This document shows positions 6,171 to 12,503 of a stretch of 13,231 nucleotides of DNA, piece after piece. This stretch comes from Dethiobacter sp. (GTDB taxonomy: Bacteria > Bacillota > Dethiobacteria > DTU022): positions 1 through 13,231 of the forward strand of contig JAGXSR010000024.1 of the NCBI GenBank assembly GCA_018333405.1, written 5' to 3'. The stretch's first letter is position 1; every line of letters begins with the position of its first letter. The notes under the pieces are model-generated. The model ran no database searches, was not told where the DNA came from, and saw nothing but the letters and a program-made list of their open reading frames with translations. The position numbers and the translations under genes were made by a program.

Positions 6171-8431
6171 TTCAAAATAACCTCCAGCAGCCGCATTGTG
6201 TGAACCTTACCTGTCCCGCCCAGGCCGGATAAGGGGCCGACGCAGGATGGACAGCCGCCGGAGCAGCTGCAGCGGGCAATCACTTCACGTGCCGCCTGAA
6301 AAACCTGGCGGTAAATACGGTACAGCTCCTGGCTGTAACCTACCCCCCCAGGGAAGTTGTCATACAGATAAAGAGTAGGCAACCCGGTGAAGGGCGCCCG
6401 GGCCATGCTTACAGCCCGTAAGTCGCGCGGATCGCCCATTAAAAAAAATGAAGCTACCTGGGGGGCCAGGTTTGCCAGCCCCAGCAGCCCTTCTTCCACC
6501 GGGGTCCCCACCATGCCGTCTAAGCTTTCAGGCGGAAATGAAATCCAAAATGCGGTGGTGTGCATCTCTGTTTCCGGCAGGTCGACCGGGCCGCTGCCCA
6601 AGTTCTCGTGGGTATTCAAGCGGATCTTTTTAAACATTGAGACCAGAGCGTTGATACGCACCTCGCCCCAAGCCCGGCAAATATGGGCATTCTTTTCTTC
6701 GTCTGCGGTATCCAGCACTTTCAGATCCACTGCCAGATTGGCGTCGGTAAAATAGTTGACCTCTGCCTGGCGCACAAAAGCTTTCTTTTCAGCAAAGTCA
6801 AGCTTTTCCACCTGGTATTGCTGCCCGCCGTGCATATAGATGGCCTCTTCATGAACCAACATCGGGGCGCTGAAACGGTCTACCTCTCCGATCACTACCG
6901 GTTGAGGTCTGGTAATGTCGATGATCACCACATTTTCCCGGGTGGCGCTGCGCAGACTGATTTCTTCAGCCGGATAGGCGTCTTCCATCCAGTGGTAGCG
7001 TCCCTCATGATGGTAGAGGACCTGTTCCTCCTCCAGAAATTGCAGTATTTCTTCAACTGTGCCGCGGCCGAAGGGCTCCTGTGCGCTGAAGGGCAGCTCA
7101 AAGGCGGCGCAGCGCACATGATTGGTCAGGATAATCAAATTGTCGGGATTGGCTAAGGCCCGCTCGGGGGCGCGGCCGAAAAAATAATCAGGATTTGCCG
7201 CCACATACTGATTCAGCGGCTCACTGTTGGCGATTAGCAGTGCCAACGAGGTTTCGCCGCGCCGGCCGGCCCGGCCCGCTTGCTGCCAGGTGCTGGCCAC
7301 GGTACCCGGATAACCGGTGATCACGCAGGCCTCCAGCTGTCCGATATCAATACCCAGCTCCAGGGCGTTGGTGCTGACCACCGCTTTGACTGAACCGCGG
7401 CGCAGTCCCTCCTCAATGGCCCGCCTCTCCCGGGGCAGGTAACCGCCGCGGTAGCCGTGAACACCGCTGTCTTCGCCCGGCCTGCTCCGAATCCCCTGGC
7501 GCAGATAGGTTAACAATAGCTCTACCCCGATCCGGCTGCGGGTAAAGATAATAGTCTGCACCTTCTCCTTGATCAACTCTGCAGTCAGCTGCCGTGCCTC
7601 CAGCAGGGAGCTGCGCCGCAGTCCCAGATCAGAGTTCACCACAGGCGGGTTATAAAATATAAAGTGTTTTTCCACTAAAGGGGCGCCGCTTTCCGTGATC
7701 GCTGTGACCGGTTCTTCGATCAGCAACCGGGCCAGCTCTCCGGGATTAGCTATGGTGGCGGAGCAGAGGATGAACAGCGGGTCGGCGCCGTAAAAGCGGC
7801 AGATACGTTTCAGCCGGCGGATGACATTAGCTACGTGGCTTCCGAAGACACCGCGGTACTGGTGCATTTCGTCAATCACGATATATTTTAAATTTTGAAA
7901 CAGCCTTACCCACTTGGTATGATGGGGCAGTATTCCGCCGTGAAGCATATCCGGGTTGGTTACCACAATGTGGCCGCTTTTGCGTACGGTCTGACGTATC
8001 CCCGGCTCGGTGTCGCCATCGTAGGTGTAGGCGTTCAGCTGCAGATCCATGCTCTGCGAAAGATCGCGCAACTCGGCAACCTGGTCCTGGGAGAGCGCTT
8101 TAGTAGGAAAAAGGTAGAGGGCGCGGCTCTCCTGGTCCCTTAGCGCAGTGTTCAACACCGGCAAATTATAGCAGAGGGTTTTGCCTGAAGCGGTGGGAGT
8201 GACCACCACTACGTTTTCTCCACGCTGTGCTGTTTGTAAGGCCTCGGCCTGATGGCTGTAGAGCTGTGTTATGCCCCGTTTACGCAACGCTGCCTGAAGC
8301 CGCTGATCCAGGAAAAAGGGGAAATCCCGGTAGTTTCCCTCCACCGCGGGCAGCACTTCCCAGCGGGTGACGTTGGCCATGAACGAGGGCTTTTCTTTCC
8401 ACCGATCCAACAGATCTATCAGTTTGGTCAT
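6167..8431 (-). CDS. mrfA: MrfA-like (YprA) DEAD/DEAH-type helicase with DUF1998-like C-terminus
   Basis: ATP-dependent superfamily 2 DNA helicase, 754 residues. Motifs in order: 'YSHQ' (58-61), Walker A 'TPTASGKT' (78-85), 'TNPD' (158-161), Walker B 'DEMH' (187-190), 'SAT' (224-226), 'STNALELGIDIG' (353-364) and 'QQAGRAGR' (383-390). The C-terminal region from about 600 onward is DUF1998-like and carries a cysteine cluster, C721-x-C723-x3-C727-x2-C730. As I recall, this matches the spacing of the metal-binding cysteines of B. subtilis MrfA. Walker B reads DEMH where MrfA has DEVH. Length is close to the B. subtilis protein. ATG start at 8431 with AGGAG 8 bases upstream. Overlap with mrfB by ATGA implies coupled translation of the helicase and nuclease. 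Confidence 0.92.
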   Translation of the reverse strand: MTKLIDLLDRWKEKPSFMANVTRWEVLPAVEGNYRDFPFFLDQRLQAALRKRGITQLYSHQAEALQTAQRGENVVVVTPTASGKTLCYNLPVLNTALRDQESRALYLFPTKALSQDQVAELRDLSQSMDLQLNAYTYDGDTEPGIRQTVRKSGHIVVTNPDMLHGGILPHHTKWVRLFQNLKYIVIDEMHQYRGVFGSHVANVIRRLKRICRFYGADPLFILCSATIANPGELARLLIEEPVTAITESGAPLVEKHFIFYNPPVVNSDLGLRRSSLLEARQLTAELIKEKVQTIIFTRSRIGVELLLTYLRQGIRSRPGEDSGVHGYRGGYLPRERRAIEEGLRRGSVKAVVSTNALELGIDIGQLEACVITGYPGTVASTWQQAGRAGRRGETSLALLIANSEPLNQYVAANPDYFFGRAPERALANPDNLIILTNHVRCAAFELPFSAQEPFGRGTVEEILQFLEEEQVLYHHEGRYHWMEDAYPAEEISLRSATRENVVIIDITRPQPVVIGEVDRFSAPMLVHEEAIYMHGGQQYQVEKLDFAEKKAFVRQAEVNYFTDANLAVDLKVLDTADEEKNAHICRAWGEVRINALVSMFKKIRLNTHENLGSGPVDLPETEMHTTAFWISFPPESLDGMVGTPVEEGLLGLANLAPQVASFFLMGDPRDLRAVSMARAPFTGLPTLYLYDNFPGGVGYSQELYRIYRQVFQAAREVIARCSCSGGCPSCVGPLSGLGGTGKVHTMRLLEVILK

Positions 8432-8450
8432 CTTTTAAGCTCCTGTGCAA

Positions 8451-8482
8451 ATTATATCATGACGATGGTGAAACATTAGTTC
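8451..8482 (-). promoter_or_regulatory. Candidate mrfA promoter with LexA-like operator
   Basis: On the - strand, TATAAT lies at 8456-8451, preceded by TGA, giving an extended -10 (TGATATAAT). There is no good -35 at 17 bases. Upstream at 8482-8471 is GAAC-TAAT-GTTT, one change from the Gram-positive LexA core GAAC-N4-GTTC; the flanking bases do not match the full CGAAC-N4-GTTCG. Transcription from this -10 would leave only about 10-15 bases before the ATG at 8431, very close to the AGGAG at 8444-8440, which weakens the promoter call. The site would fit DNA-damage control of a repair operon, but one imperfect 8-base core can occur by chance. Confidence 0.3.
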
Positions 8483-8604
8483 TATTTCGCCGCGCCGGGC
8501 AATAATCCTACCGGTTAAACAATATATCGCCGGCAGCCGGCAATTTCAGGTCAAATAAACTTCCCCGTCGATCCTGCCGCCAAGAAGAGATAAAAACTGG
8601 CTGC

Positions 8605-8625
8605 TCTTATACAGGTTGTATAAGA
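8605..8625. promoter_or_regulatory. Operator-like 21-bp palindrome upstream of the kdd operon
   Basis: TCTTATAC, a 5-base spacer AGGTT, and GTATAAGA form a perfect inverted repeat with 8-bp arms. A second, outer inverted repeat (CTGCTCT at 8601-8607, AGAGCAG at 8641-8647) overlaps it. The size and A/T-rich symmetric arms resemble sites for dimeric repressors such as the GntR or TetR type; the regulator is not in this window and the family is a guess. It lies 27-47 bp upstream of a possible promoter (TTGGTT at 8652-8657, 18-base spacer, TATAAC at 8676-8681) and about 220 bp before kdd. It could instead be an RNA hairpin. Confidence 0.35.
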
Positions 8626-8651
8626 TTTTCTGCCAGGATGAGAGCAGGTTT

Positions 8652-8681
8652 TTGGTTGCCTTGCTCGAAACAATTTATAAC
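8652..8681 (+). promoter_or_regulatory. Weak candidate promoter for the kdd operon
   Basis: TTGGTT (8652-8657) and TATAAC (8676-8681) are separated by 18 bases. The -10 matches the sigma-A consensus at five of six positions; the -35 is poor beyond its TTG. It would give a leader of roughly 150 bases before kdd. Just downstream is a further small inverted repeat (TATAC-GCAAA-GTATA, near 8693-8707). No better + strand promoter was found between mrfA and kdd. The call is tentative. Confidence 0.25.
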
Positions 8682-8729
8682 AAATATTCAGGTATACGCA
8701 AAGTATATGCTCTGTTATAAGGATATGAG

Positions 8730-8825
8730 TTGCACGAAGGTCTTTTAACCCGGATTGCCGCAGATAACGCTCCGGCGCTGAGTGTACAGGCCGTACCGCT
8801 TAGCGCGGTAATCCGCACAAAGTAA
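8730..8825 (+). CDS. Possible 31-residue leader peptide or gene remnant before kdd
   Basis: After an in-frame stop at 8718-8720, a frame runs from TTG at 8730 to TAA at 8823-8825, ending 18 bases before the kdd ATG. AAGGA at 8719-8723 lies 6 bases before the TTG. The peptide contains 'LLTRIAADNAPALSVQAVPL', whose composition looks like real protein rather than random translation. It has no membrane segment and I recognise no family. It could be a translated leader, a small gene or the 3' remnant of a lost gene. The same bases fold into a stem (8751-8815), so the coding look could be incidental. Short length makes any call weak. Confidence 0.25.
   Translation: MHEGLLTRIAADNAPALSVQAVPLSAVIRTK
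8751..8815 (+). other. Foldable RNA leader immediately upstream of kdd
   Basis: On the + strand CGGATTGCCGC (8751-8761) pairs with GCGGTAATCCG (8805-8815), 11 bp with one G-U. Inside, GCGCTGAG (8775-8782) pairs with CTTAGCGC (8799-8806), 8 bp with one G-U, and GTAC (8784-8787) with GTAC (8793-8796) continues that hairpin to an AGGCC loop. The two helices compete only for 8805-8806. A separate TACCGC/GCGGTA pairing (8794-8799 with 8805-8810) is an alternative. The structure ends about 14 bases before the GGAGG of kdd, so it could influence initiation. It matches no riboswitch I know. Confidence 0.35.
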
Positions 8826-8843
8826 TTAAGGAGGTCGGACGAA

Positions 8844-9881
8844 ATGCGTACAGGATGCCCCTACGGAACGCATCGGGTGATTGAACCGAAAGGGCTCTTG
8901 CCTCAGCCTGCCTGGAGAATTGACAACGATATGGTGATTTATGACAACGAGGTTTTGATTGACGTGGATGTGCTCAATATAGACTCCGCCAGCTTCACCC
9001 AGATTGAAGATGAAGCAGGCGGAGATGAGACACGTATCAGAGAAAAAATCATGGGCATTGTTGCCGAGCGGGGGAAGCATCATAACCCGGTCACCGGTTC
9101 CGGAGGAATGTTGATTGGGCGCGTGGCTCAAATCGGTCAGGCGCTGGAAGGAAAGACTCCGTTAAAGGTGGGCCACAGAATGGCTACCTTGGTTTCCCTG
9201 TCTCTGACACCTTTGCGCATAGATCGCATTAAAAAGGTACACAAGGATATAGACCAGGTAGAGATCGAAGGTAAAGCCATTTTGTTTGAAAGCGGCATTT
9301 ACGCCGTCCTGCCGGAGGACATGCCCGACACCCTTTCCCTCGCTGTGCTGGACGTAGCCGGAGCGGCGGCTCAGACCGCTAAACTGGTTCGGCCCGGCGA
9401 CCGGGTGGTGGTTATCGGCGCCGGCGGTAAATCGGGTCTGCTTTGCTTACATGAAGCGAGAAAGCGGGCCGGCATCACCGGCCGAGTGATCGGGGTCGCC
9501 CCCCGCGAAGCCAGTAAAAAGCGGGCGGAATCCACCGGTTACTGCGACTCTGTAGTCACCGCGGATGCCACCAACGCCCTGGAAGTTCTGGGGAAAGTCA
9601 GAGAAGCCAACGATGGGCAGCCGGCCGATGTGACCATAAACTGCGTTAATATCCCGCATACCGAGCTTTCTTCTATCCTGGTGACCAAAGACGGCGGAAC
9701 CGTTTACTTTTTCAGCATGGCCACCAGTTTTACTGCTGCCGCCTTAGGCGCGGAGGGGGTAGGCAAGGATGTAACCATGATCGTAGGCAACGGTTACACC
9801 CGGGACCATGCCGCCATCTCCCTGCATATTATGCGCGAAAGCCCTGTTTTGAGGAAAATCTTTGAGCAGCTTTATACTTAA
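8844..9881 (+). CDS. kdd: L-erythro-3,5-diaminohexanoate dehydrogenase
   Basis: Catalyses NAD-dependent oxidative deamination of 3,5-diaminohexanoate to 5-amino-3-oxohexanoate, a step of clostridial lysine fermentation. The 345-residue length fits the family. The N-terminus 'RTGCPYGTHRVIEPKGLLPQ' is the start I associate with Kdd. A Rossmann NAD-binding motif 'VVVIGAGGKSGLLC' lies at 188-201 in a medium-chain-dehydrogenase-like fold. No zinc-binding alcohol dehydrogenase motif was noticed. ATG at 8844 has GGAGG 9 bases upstream. First gene of a four-gene run with aminotransferase, kal and kce, whose presence strongly supports the assignment. The usual upstream partners kamA and kamDE are not next to it. 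Cytoplasmic. Confidence 0.93.
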   Translation: MRTGCPYGTHRVIEPKGLLPQPAWRIDNDMVIYDNEVLIDVDVLNIDSASFTQIEDEAGGDETRIREKIMGIVAERGKHHNPVTGSGGMLIGRVAQIGQALEGKTPLKVGHRMATLVSLSLTPLRIDRIKKVHKDIDQVEIEGKAILFESGIYAVLPEDMPDTLSLAVLDVAGAAAQTAKLVRPGDRVVVIGAGGKSGLLCLHEARKRAGITGRVIGVAPREASKKRAESTGYCDSVVTADATNALEVLGKVREANDGQPADVTINCVNIPHTELSSILVTKDGGTVYFFSMATSFTAAALGAEGVGKDVTMIVGNGYTRDHAAISLHIMRESPVLRKIFEQLYT

Positions 9882-9918
9882 ATTAAGTAAGCATCGACCA
9901 GTAGGAAGAGGTGAAATT

Positions 9919-11169
9919 ATGGAGAGCAAACAATTGACTCTGAACGGTTCATTTGATCTGTTCGCTGAAGCAAAAAAAATTTCTCCGGGCGGTGTAATGG
10001 GGATTCGCCGGCCTTATAATTTTGTGGAAGGCGAATATCCGATCTATATTGAGCGTGGTTACGGCGGCCATATCGTCGATGTGGATGGCAACGACTATAT
10101 CGATATGCTCTGCGGTTACGGGCCGATCATCCTAGGCTATCACGAGCCTGAGATCAATCAGGCGGTAATGGAACAGATGGAGAAGGGTTTTTGCTTCTCT
10201 TTGGTTCAGCCGGTGCAAAACGAGCTGATTAAACGGCTGATCCGGCTGATCCCGTCGGCGGAGATGGCCATCCTGGTCAAGACCGGTTCGGACGCCACCG
10301 GCGTAGCGGTAAGGGTGGCCCGTGGTTACACCGGGAAAGATAAAATTCTGCGCTGCGGCTACCACGGCTGGCATGACTGGTGCGTGGAGAACCCCGGGGG
10401 CGTTCCGGAAGCGGTTACCAATTTGACGGTGGAATTCCCTTATGGTGATTTAGAGGCTTTGGAGCAAGCTCTCCGGGACCACCGGGACCAGGTGGCCGCA
10501 ATTATGATCACCCCGGTAGGCCATCCCTTGGCCCAACCGGTGTCTGCGCCTCCATCGGGCTATCTGGAAGGGGTGCGCCAACTGGCCGATCGCTATGCGG
10601 CTCTCCTGATCTTCGATGAGGTGCGCACCGGTTTTCGGGTAGCCATGGGCGGCGCTCAGGAGCGCTACGGAGTTACGCCCGATCTATCCACTTTCGGCAA
10701 GGCCATGGCCAACGGATACCCGATCAGCGCTTGTGTGGGCAAGGCTGAGTTCATGAGAGTTGTGGAGAAGAAGGTGTTTATCAGCTCTACTTTTTTCCCG
10801 AACAGCCTGGAAATGGCGGCGGCGATGAAGTGCATTGACCTCCTGGAGCGGGAAAAGGTGATCGCCTCCCTCTGGTCCCGGGGCACAGATTTTTTAAACC
10901 GGCTTGAGCAGATTGCAGCTTCTTCCGGAGTTCCGGTTACCGTATCCGGTATCCCGCCGATGCCCTTTCTGACTTTCGACAAGGTTGACGAGCTCTACAA
11001 AGAGCGCCGCACCCGCTTCTATACTGAGACGATCCGCCGGGGCGTCTTTATACAGCCATATCATCACTGGTATATTGCGCACCGGCATACTGATCAAGAT
11101 TTGAATCGGGTTCTTCAGGCTATTGCTGAAGCACTGGATATAGCTAAACAAATGTATCCCCTGACCTGA
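9919..11169 (+). CDS. Class III PLP-dependent aminotransferase (glutamate-1-semialdehyde aminomutase-like)
   Basis: Fold-type I PLP enzyme, 416 residues. Key sites: 'TGSDAT' (122-127) for phosphate binding, 'YHGWHDW' (148-154) at the cofactor ring, D233 in 'FDEVRTGFR', and the Schiff-base lysine K261 in 'STFGKAMANGYP'. The resemblance is closest to glutamate-1-semialdehyde 2,1-aminomutases, but 'ITPVGHPLAQPV' (197-208) lacks the usual E-P pair, and the later motif is 'SSTFFPNSLEMAA'. A role in haem synthesis is therefore unlikely. The frame extends to 9862 over the end of kdd, but GAGGTG lies 5 bases before the ATG at 9919, which I chose. Placed between kdd and kal, it probably transaminates an amino or keto intermediate of lysine fermentation, such as the 3-keto/3-amino position; the substrate is not determined by sequence. 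Confidence 0.85.
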   Translation: MESKQLTLNGSFDLFAEAKKISPGGVMGIRRPYNFVEGEYPIYIERGYGGHIVDVDGNDYIDMLCGYGPIILGYHEPEINQAVMEQMEKGFCFSLVQPVQNELIKRLIRLIPSAEMAILVKTGSDATGVAVRVARGYTGKDKILRCGYHGWHDWCVENPGGVPEAVTNLTVEFPYGDLEALEQALRDHRDQVAAIMITPVGHPLAQPVSAPPSGYLEGVRQLADRYAALLIFDEVRTGFRVAMGGAQERYGVTPDLSTFGKAMANGYPISACVGKAEFMRVVEKKVFISSTFFPNSLEMAAAMKCIDLLEREKVIASLWSRGTDFLNRLEQIAASSGVPVTVSGIPPMPFLTFDKVDELYKERRTRFYTETIRRGVFIQPYHHWYIAHRHTDQDLNRVLQAIAEALDIAKQMYPLT

Positions 11170-11239
11170 GCGGTTAAATAATCCAGCGTAAAGGATCGGC
11201 CCGCCCTTTTTTTGCGCGGAGAACAGGTGAATTTTAAAA

Positions 11240-11641
11240 ATGGAAAAAGTGAGCATCAGGGTGCGGATCAGCGAGCACGAAGTTCATTATGCCGGGCGCC
11301 TGGTCGATGGCGCCCGGGTGGTAGGACTGTTCGGCGACGTGGCTACAGAGTTGTTAATCCGCCACGATGGGGACGAAGGTCTTTTTGTCGCTTACGATTC
11401 GATTGAATTCAAGGCGCCGGTTTACGGCGGCGACTATCTGGAGGTAAGCGGATGGATTGACCGGGTGGGTAATACATCCCGCCATATGCAGTTTGAAGCC
11501 TATAAGATCATTACCAGCGCCTGCCTCAAAGATTGTCCCTCTGCATTCAACGTCATGAAAGCGCCGCTTCTGGTGGCCCGGGCCAGCGGCACCTGCATGG
11601 TCGCCAGGGAGTGCCAGCGCGGCGACTTCAGGGAACAATAA
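11240..11641 (+). CDS. kal: 3-aminobutyryl-CoA ammonia-lyase
   Basis: Hot-dog-fold enzyme that removes ammonia from 3-aminobutyryl-CoA to give crotonyl-CoA in lysine fermentation. The 133-residue length fits. Visible features are 'VRISEHEVHYAGRLVDGARVV' in sense (residues 8-28), 'FGDVATELLIRHDGDEGL' (31-48) and 'FKAPVYGGDYLEVSG' (57-71), the last typical of CoA-handling hot-dog proteins. The assignment depends partly on position between kdd and kce. ATG at 11240 has only a weak AGGTG about 10 bases upstream. A 70-bp gap separates it from the aminotransferase; it includes a run of seven T but no stem that would make a terminator. The stop lies 28 bp before kce. Confidence 0.87.
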   Translation: MEKVSIRVRISEHEVHYAGRLVDGARVVGLFGDVATELLIRHDGDEGLFVAYDSIEFKAPVYGGDYLEVSGWIDRVGNTSRHMQFEAYKIITSACLKDCPSAFNVMKAPLLVARASGTCMVARECQRGDFREQ

Positions 11642-11669
11642 GTCATTAAGCAAGTATGAAGGAGAGCAG

Positions 11670-12503
11670 ATGATGGAGAAACTGATGATCACCGTCGCCC
11701 TGACCGGGGCGGAAGTAAGCCTGGCGGATAATCCGAACCTGCCGGTAACCCCGGAGGAGATTGCCCGTGCGGCATATGAATGTTATCAGGCAGGAGCGTC
11801 AATTGTCCATCTCCATGTGCGCACGCCTGACGGTGCTCCAACTCAGGACAGCGCAGTCTTCAAAGAAGCGATCGGACGAATTCAGGAGAAGTGCGATATT
11901 GTTATCCAGGTATCCACCGGCGGCGCGGTGGGCATGAGTGTTGATGAGCGGCTGCAGCCCGTATACTTAAGGCCGGAGATGGCCACGCTTTCCACTGGCA
12001 GCGTCAATTTCGGAGACGAAGTATTTTTAAACCCGCCAACCTATATTGAGCATTTTGCCCGGGTTATGCAAGAGTATAGGGTTAAGCCTGAGATCGAGGT
12101 TTTTGAAGTGGGCATGATCAATAACGCTCTGCGCCTGCTCAAAAAAGGCTTACTTAAAGAGCCGCTGCATTTTGACTTCGTGATGGGTGTGCCCGGCGGA
12201 ATTCCGGCGACTATGAAGAACCTGCTTCATCTGACCGAGAGTATTCCTCCTGGCAGCACCTGGACCGTAGCGGGAATGGGACGTGCCCAACTGTTCGTGG
12301 CCACGGCGGCAATATTGTTGGGAGGCCATGCGCGGGTTGGTTTTGAAGATAATATTTATTATGAAAAGGGAGTGCCGGCGGAGAGCAACGCCCAACTGGT
12401 GGAGCGTGTAGCCCATATAGCCCGTATCCACAGCCGTGGGATTTCCACGGCCCCTGAGGCCCGCCGTATCCTTGGCTTGGACGGATATCGGGCTAAAATG
12501 TGA
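11670..12503 (+). CDS. kce: 3-keto-5-aminohexanoate cleavage enzyme
   Basis: Zinc-dependent enzyme of the BKACE (DUF849) family. It condenses 5-amino-3-oxohexanoate with acetyl-CoA and cleaves it to acetoacetate and 3-aminobutyryl-CoA, feeding Kal. The 277-residue protein has a TIM-barrel pattern with zinc ligands H48 and H50 in 'IVHLHVRTPDG', S82 in 'VSTGG', E143 in 'EIEVFE', and R222-x3-E226-D227 in 'RVGFEDN'. This matches, as I recall, the ligands and catalytic residues of the characterised Cloacamonas enzyme. Two ATGs stand in tandem (11670 and 11673); GGAG lies 5 and 8 bases before them, so the second may be the true start. The 3' end overlaps the convergent radical SAM gene by 11 bp. 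Confidence 0.93.
   Translation: MMEKLMITVALTGAEVSLADNPNLPVTPEEIARAAYECYQAGASIVHLHVRTPDGAPTQDSAVFKEAIGRIQEKCDIVIQVSTGGAVGMSVDERLQPVYLRPEMATLSTGSVNFGDEVFLNPPTYIEHFARVMQEYRVKPEIEVFEVGMINNALRLLKKGLLKEPLHFDFVMGVPGGIPATMKNLLHLTESIPPGSTWTVAGMGRAQLFVATAAILLGGHARVGFEDNIYYEKGVPAESNAQLVERVAHIARIHSRGISTAPEARRILGLDGYRAKM

Noticed and set aside
6683..7156. A 157-codon + strand frame opposite mrfA
   Set aside because: The helicase frame on the - strand is continuous and full of motifs; this frame is a by-product of its codon use.
8652..8667. Sigma-54 promoter (TGG...TTGC)
   Set aside because: The distance between the GG and GC elements is too short for a -24/-12 promoter, and no activator gene is nearby.
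8700..8843. Lysine riboswitch before kdd
   Set aside because: The leader is too short and lacks the multi-helix L-box layout and conserved motifs; only nested simple stems are visible.
9862..9918. Upstream start for the aminotransferase overlapping the end of kdd
   Set aside because: The extra 19 residues have no ribosome binding site and do not resemble the family N-terminus; the ATG at 9919 has GAGGTG in place.
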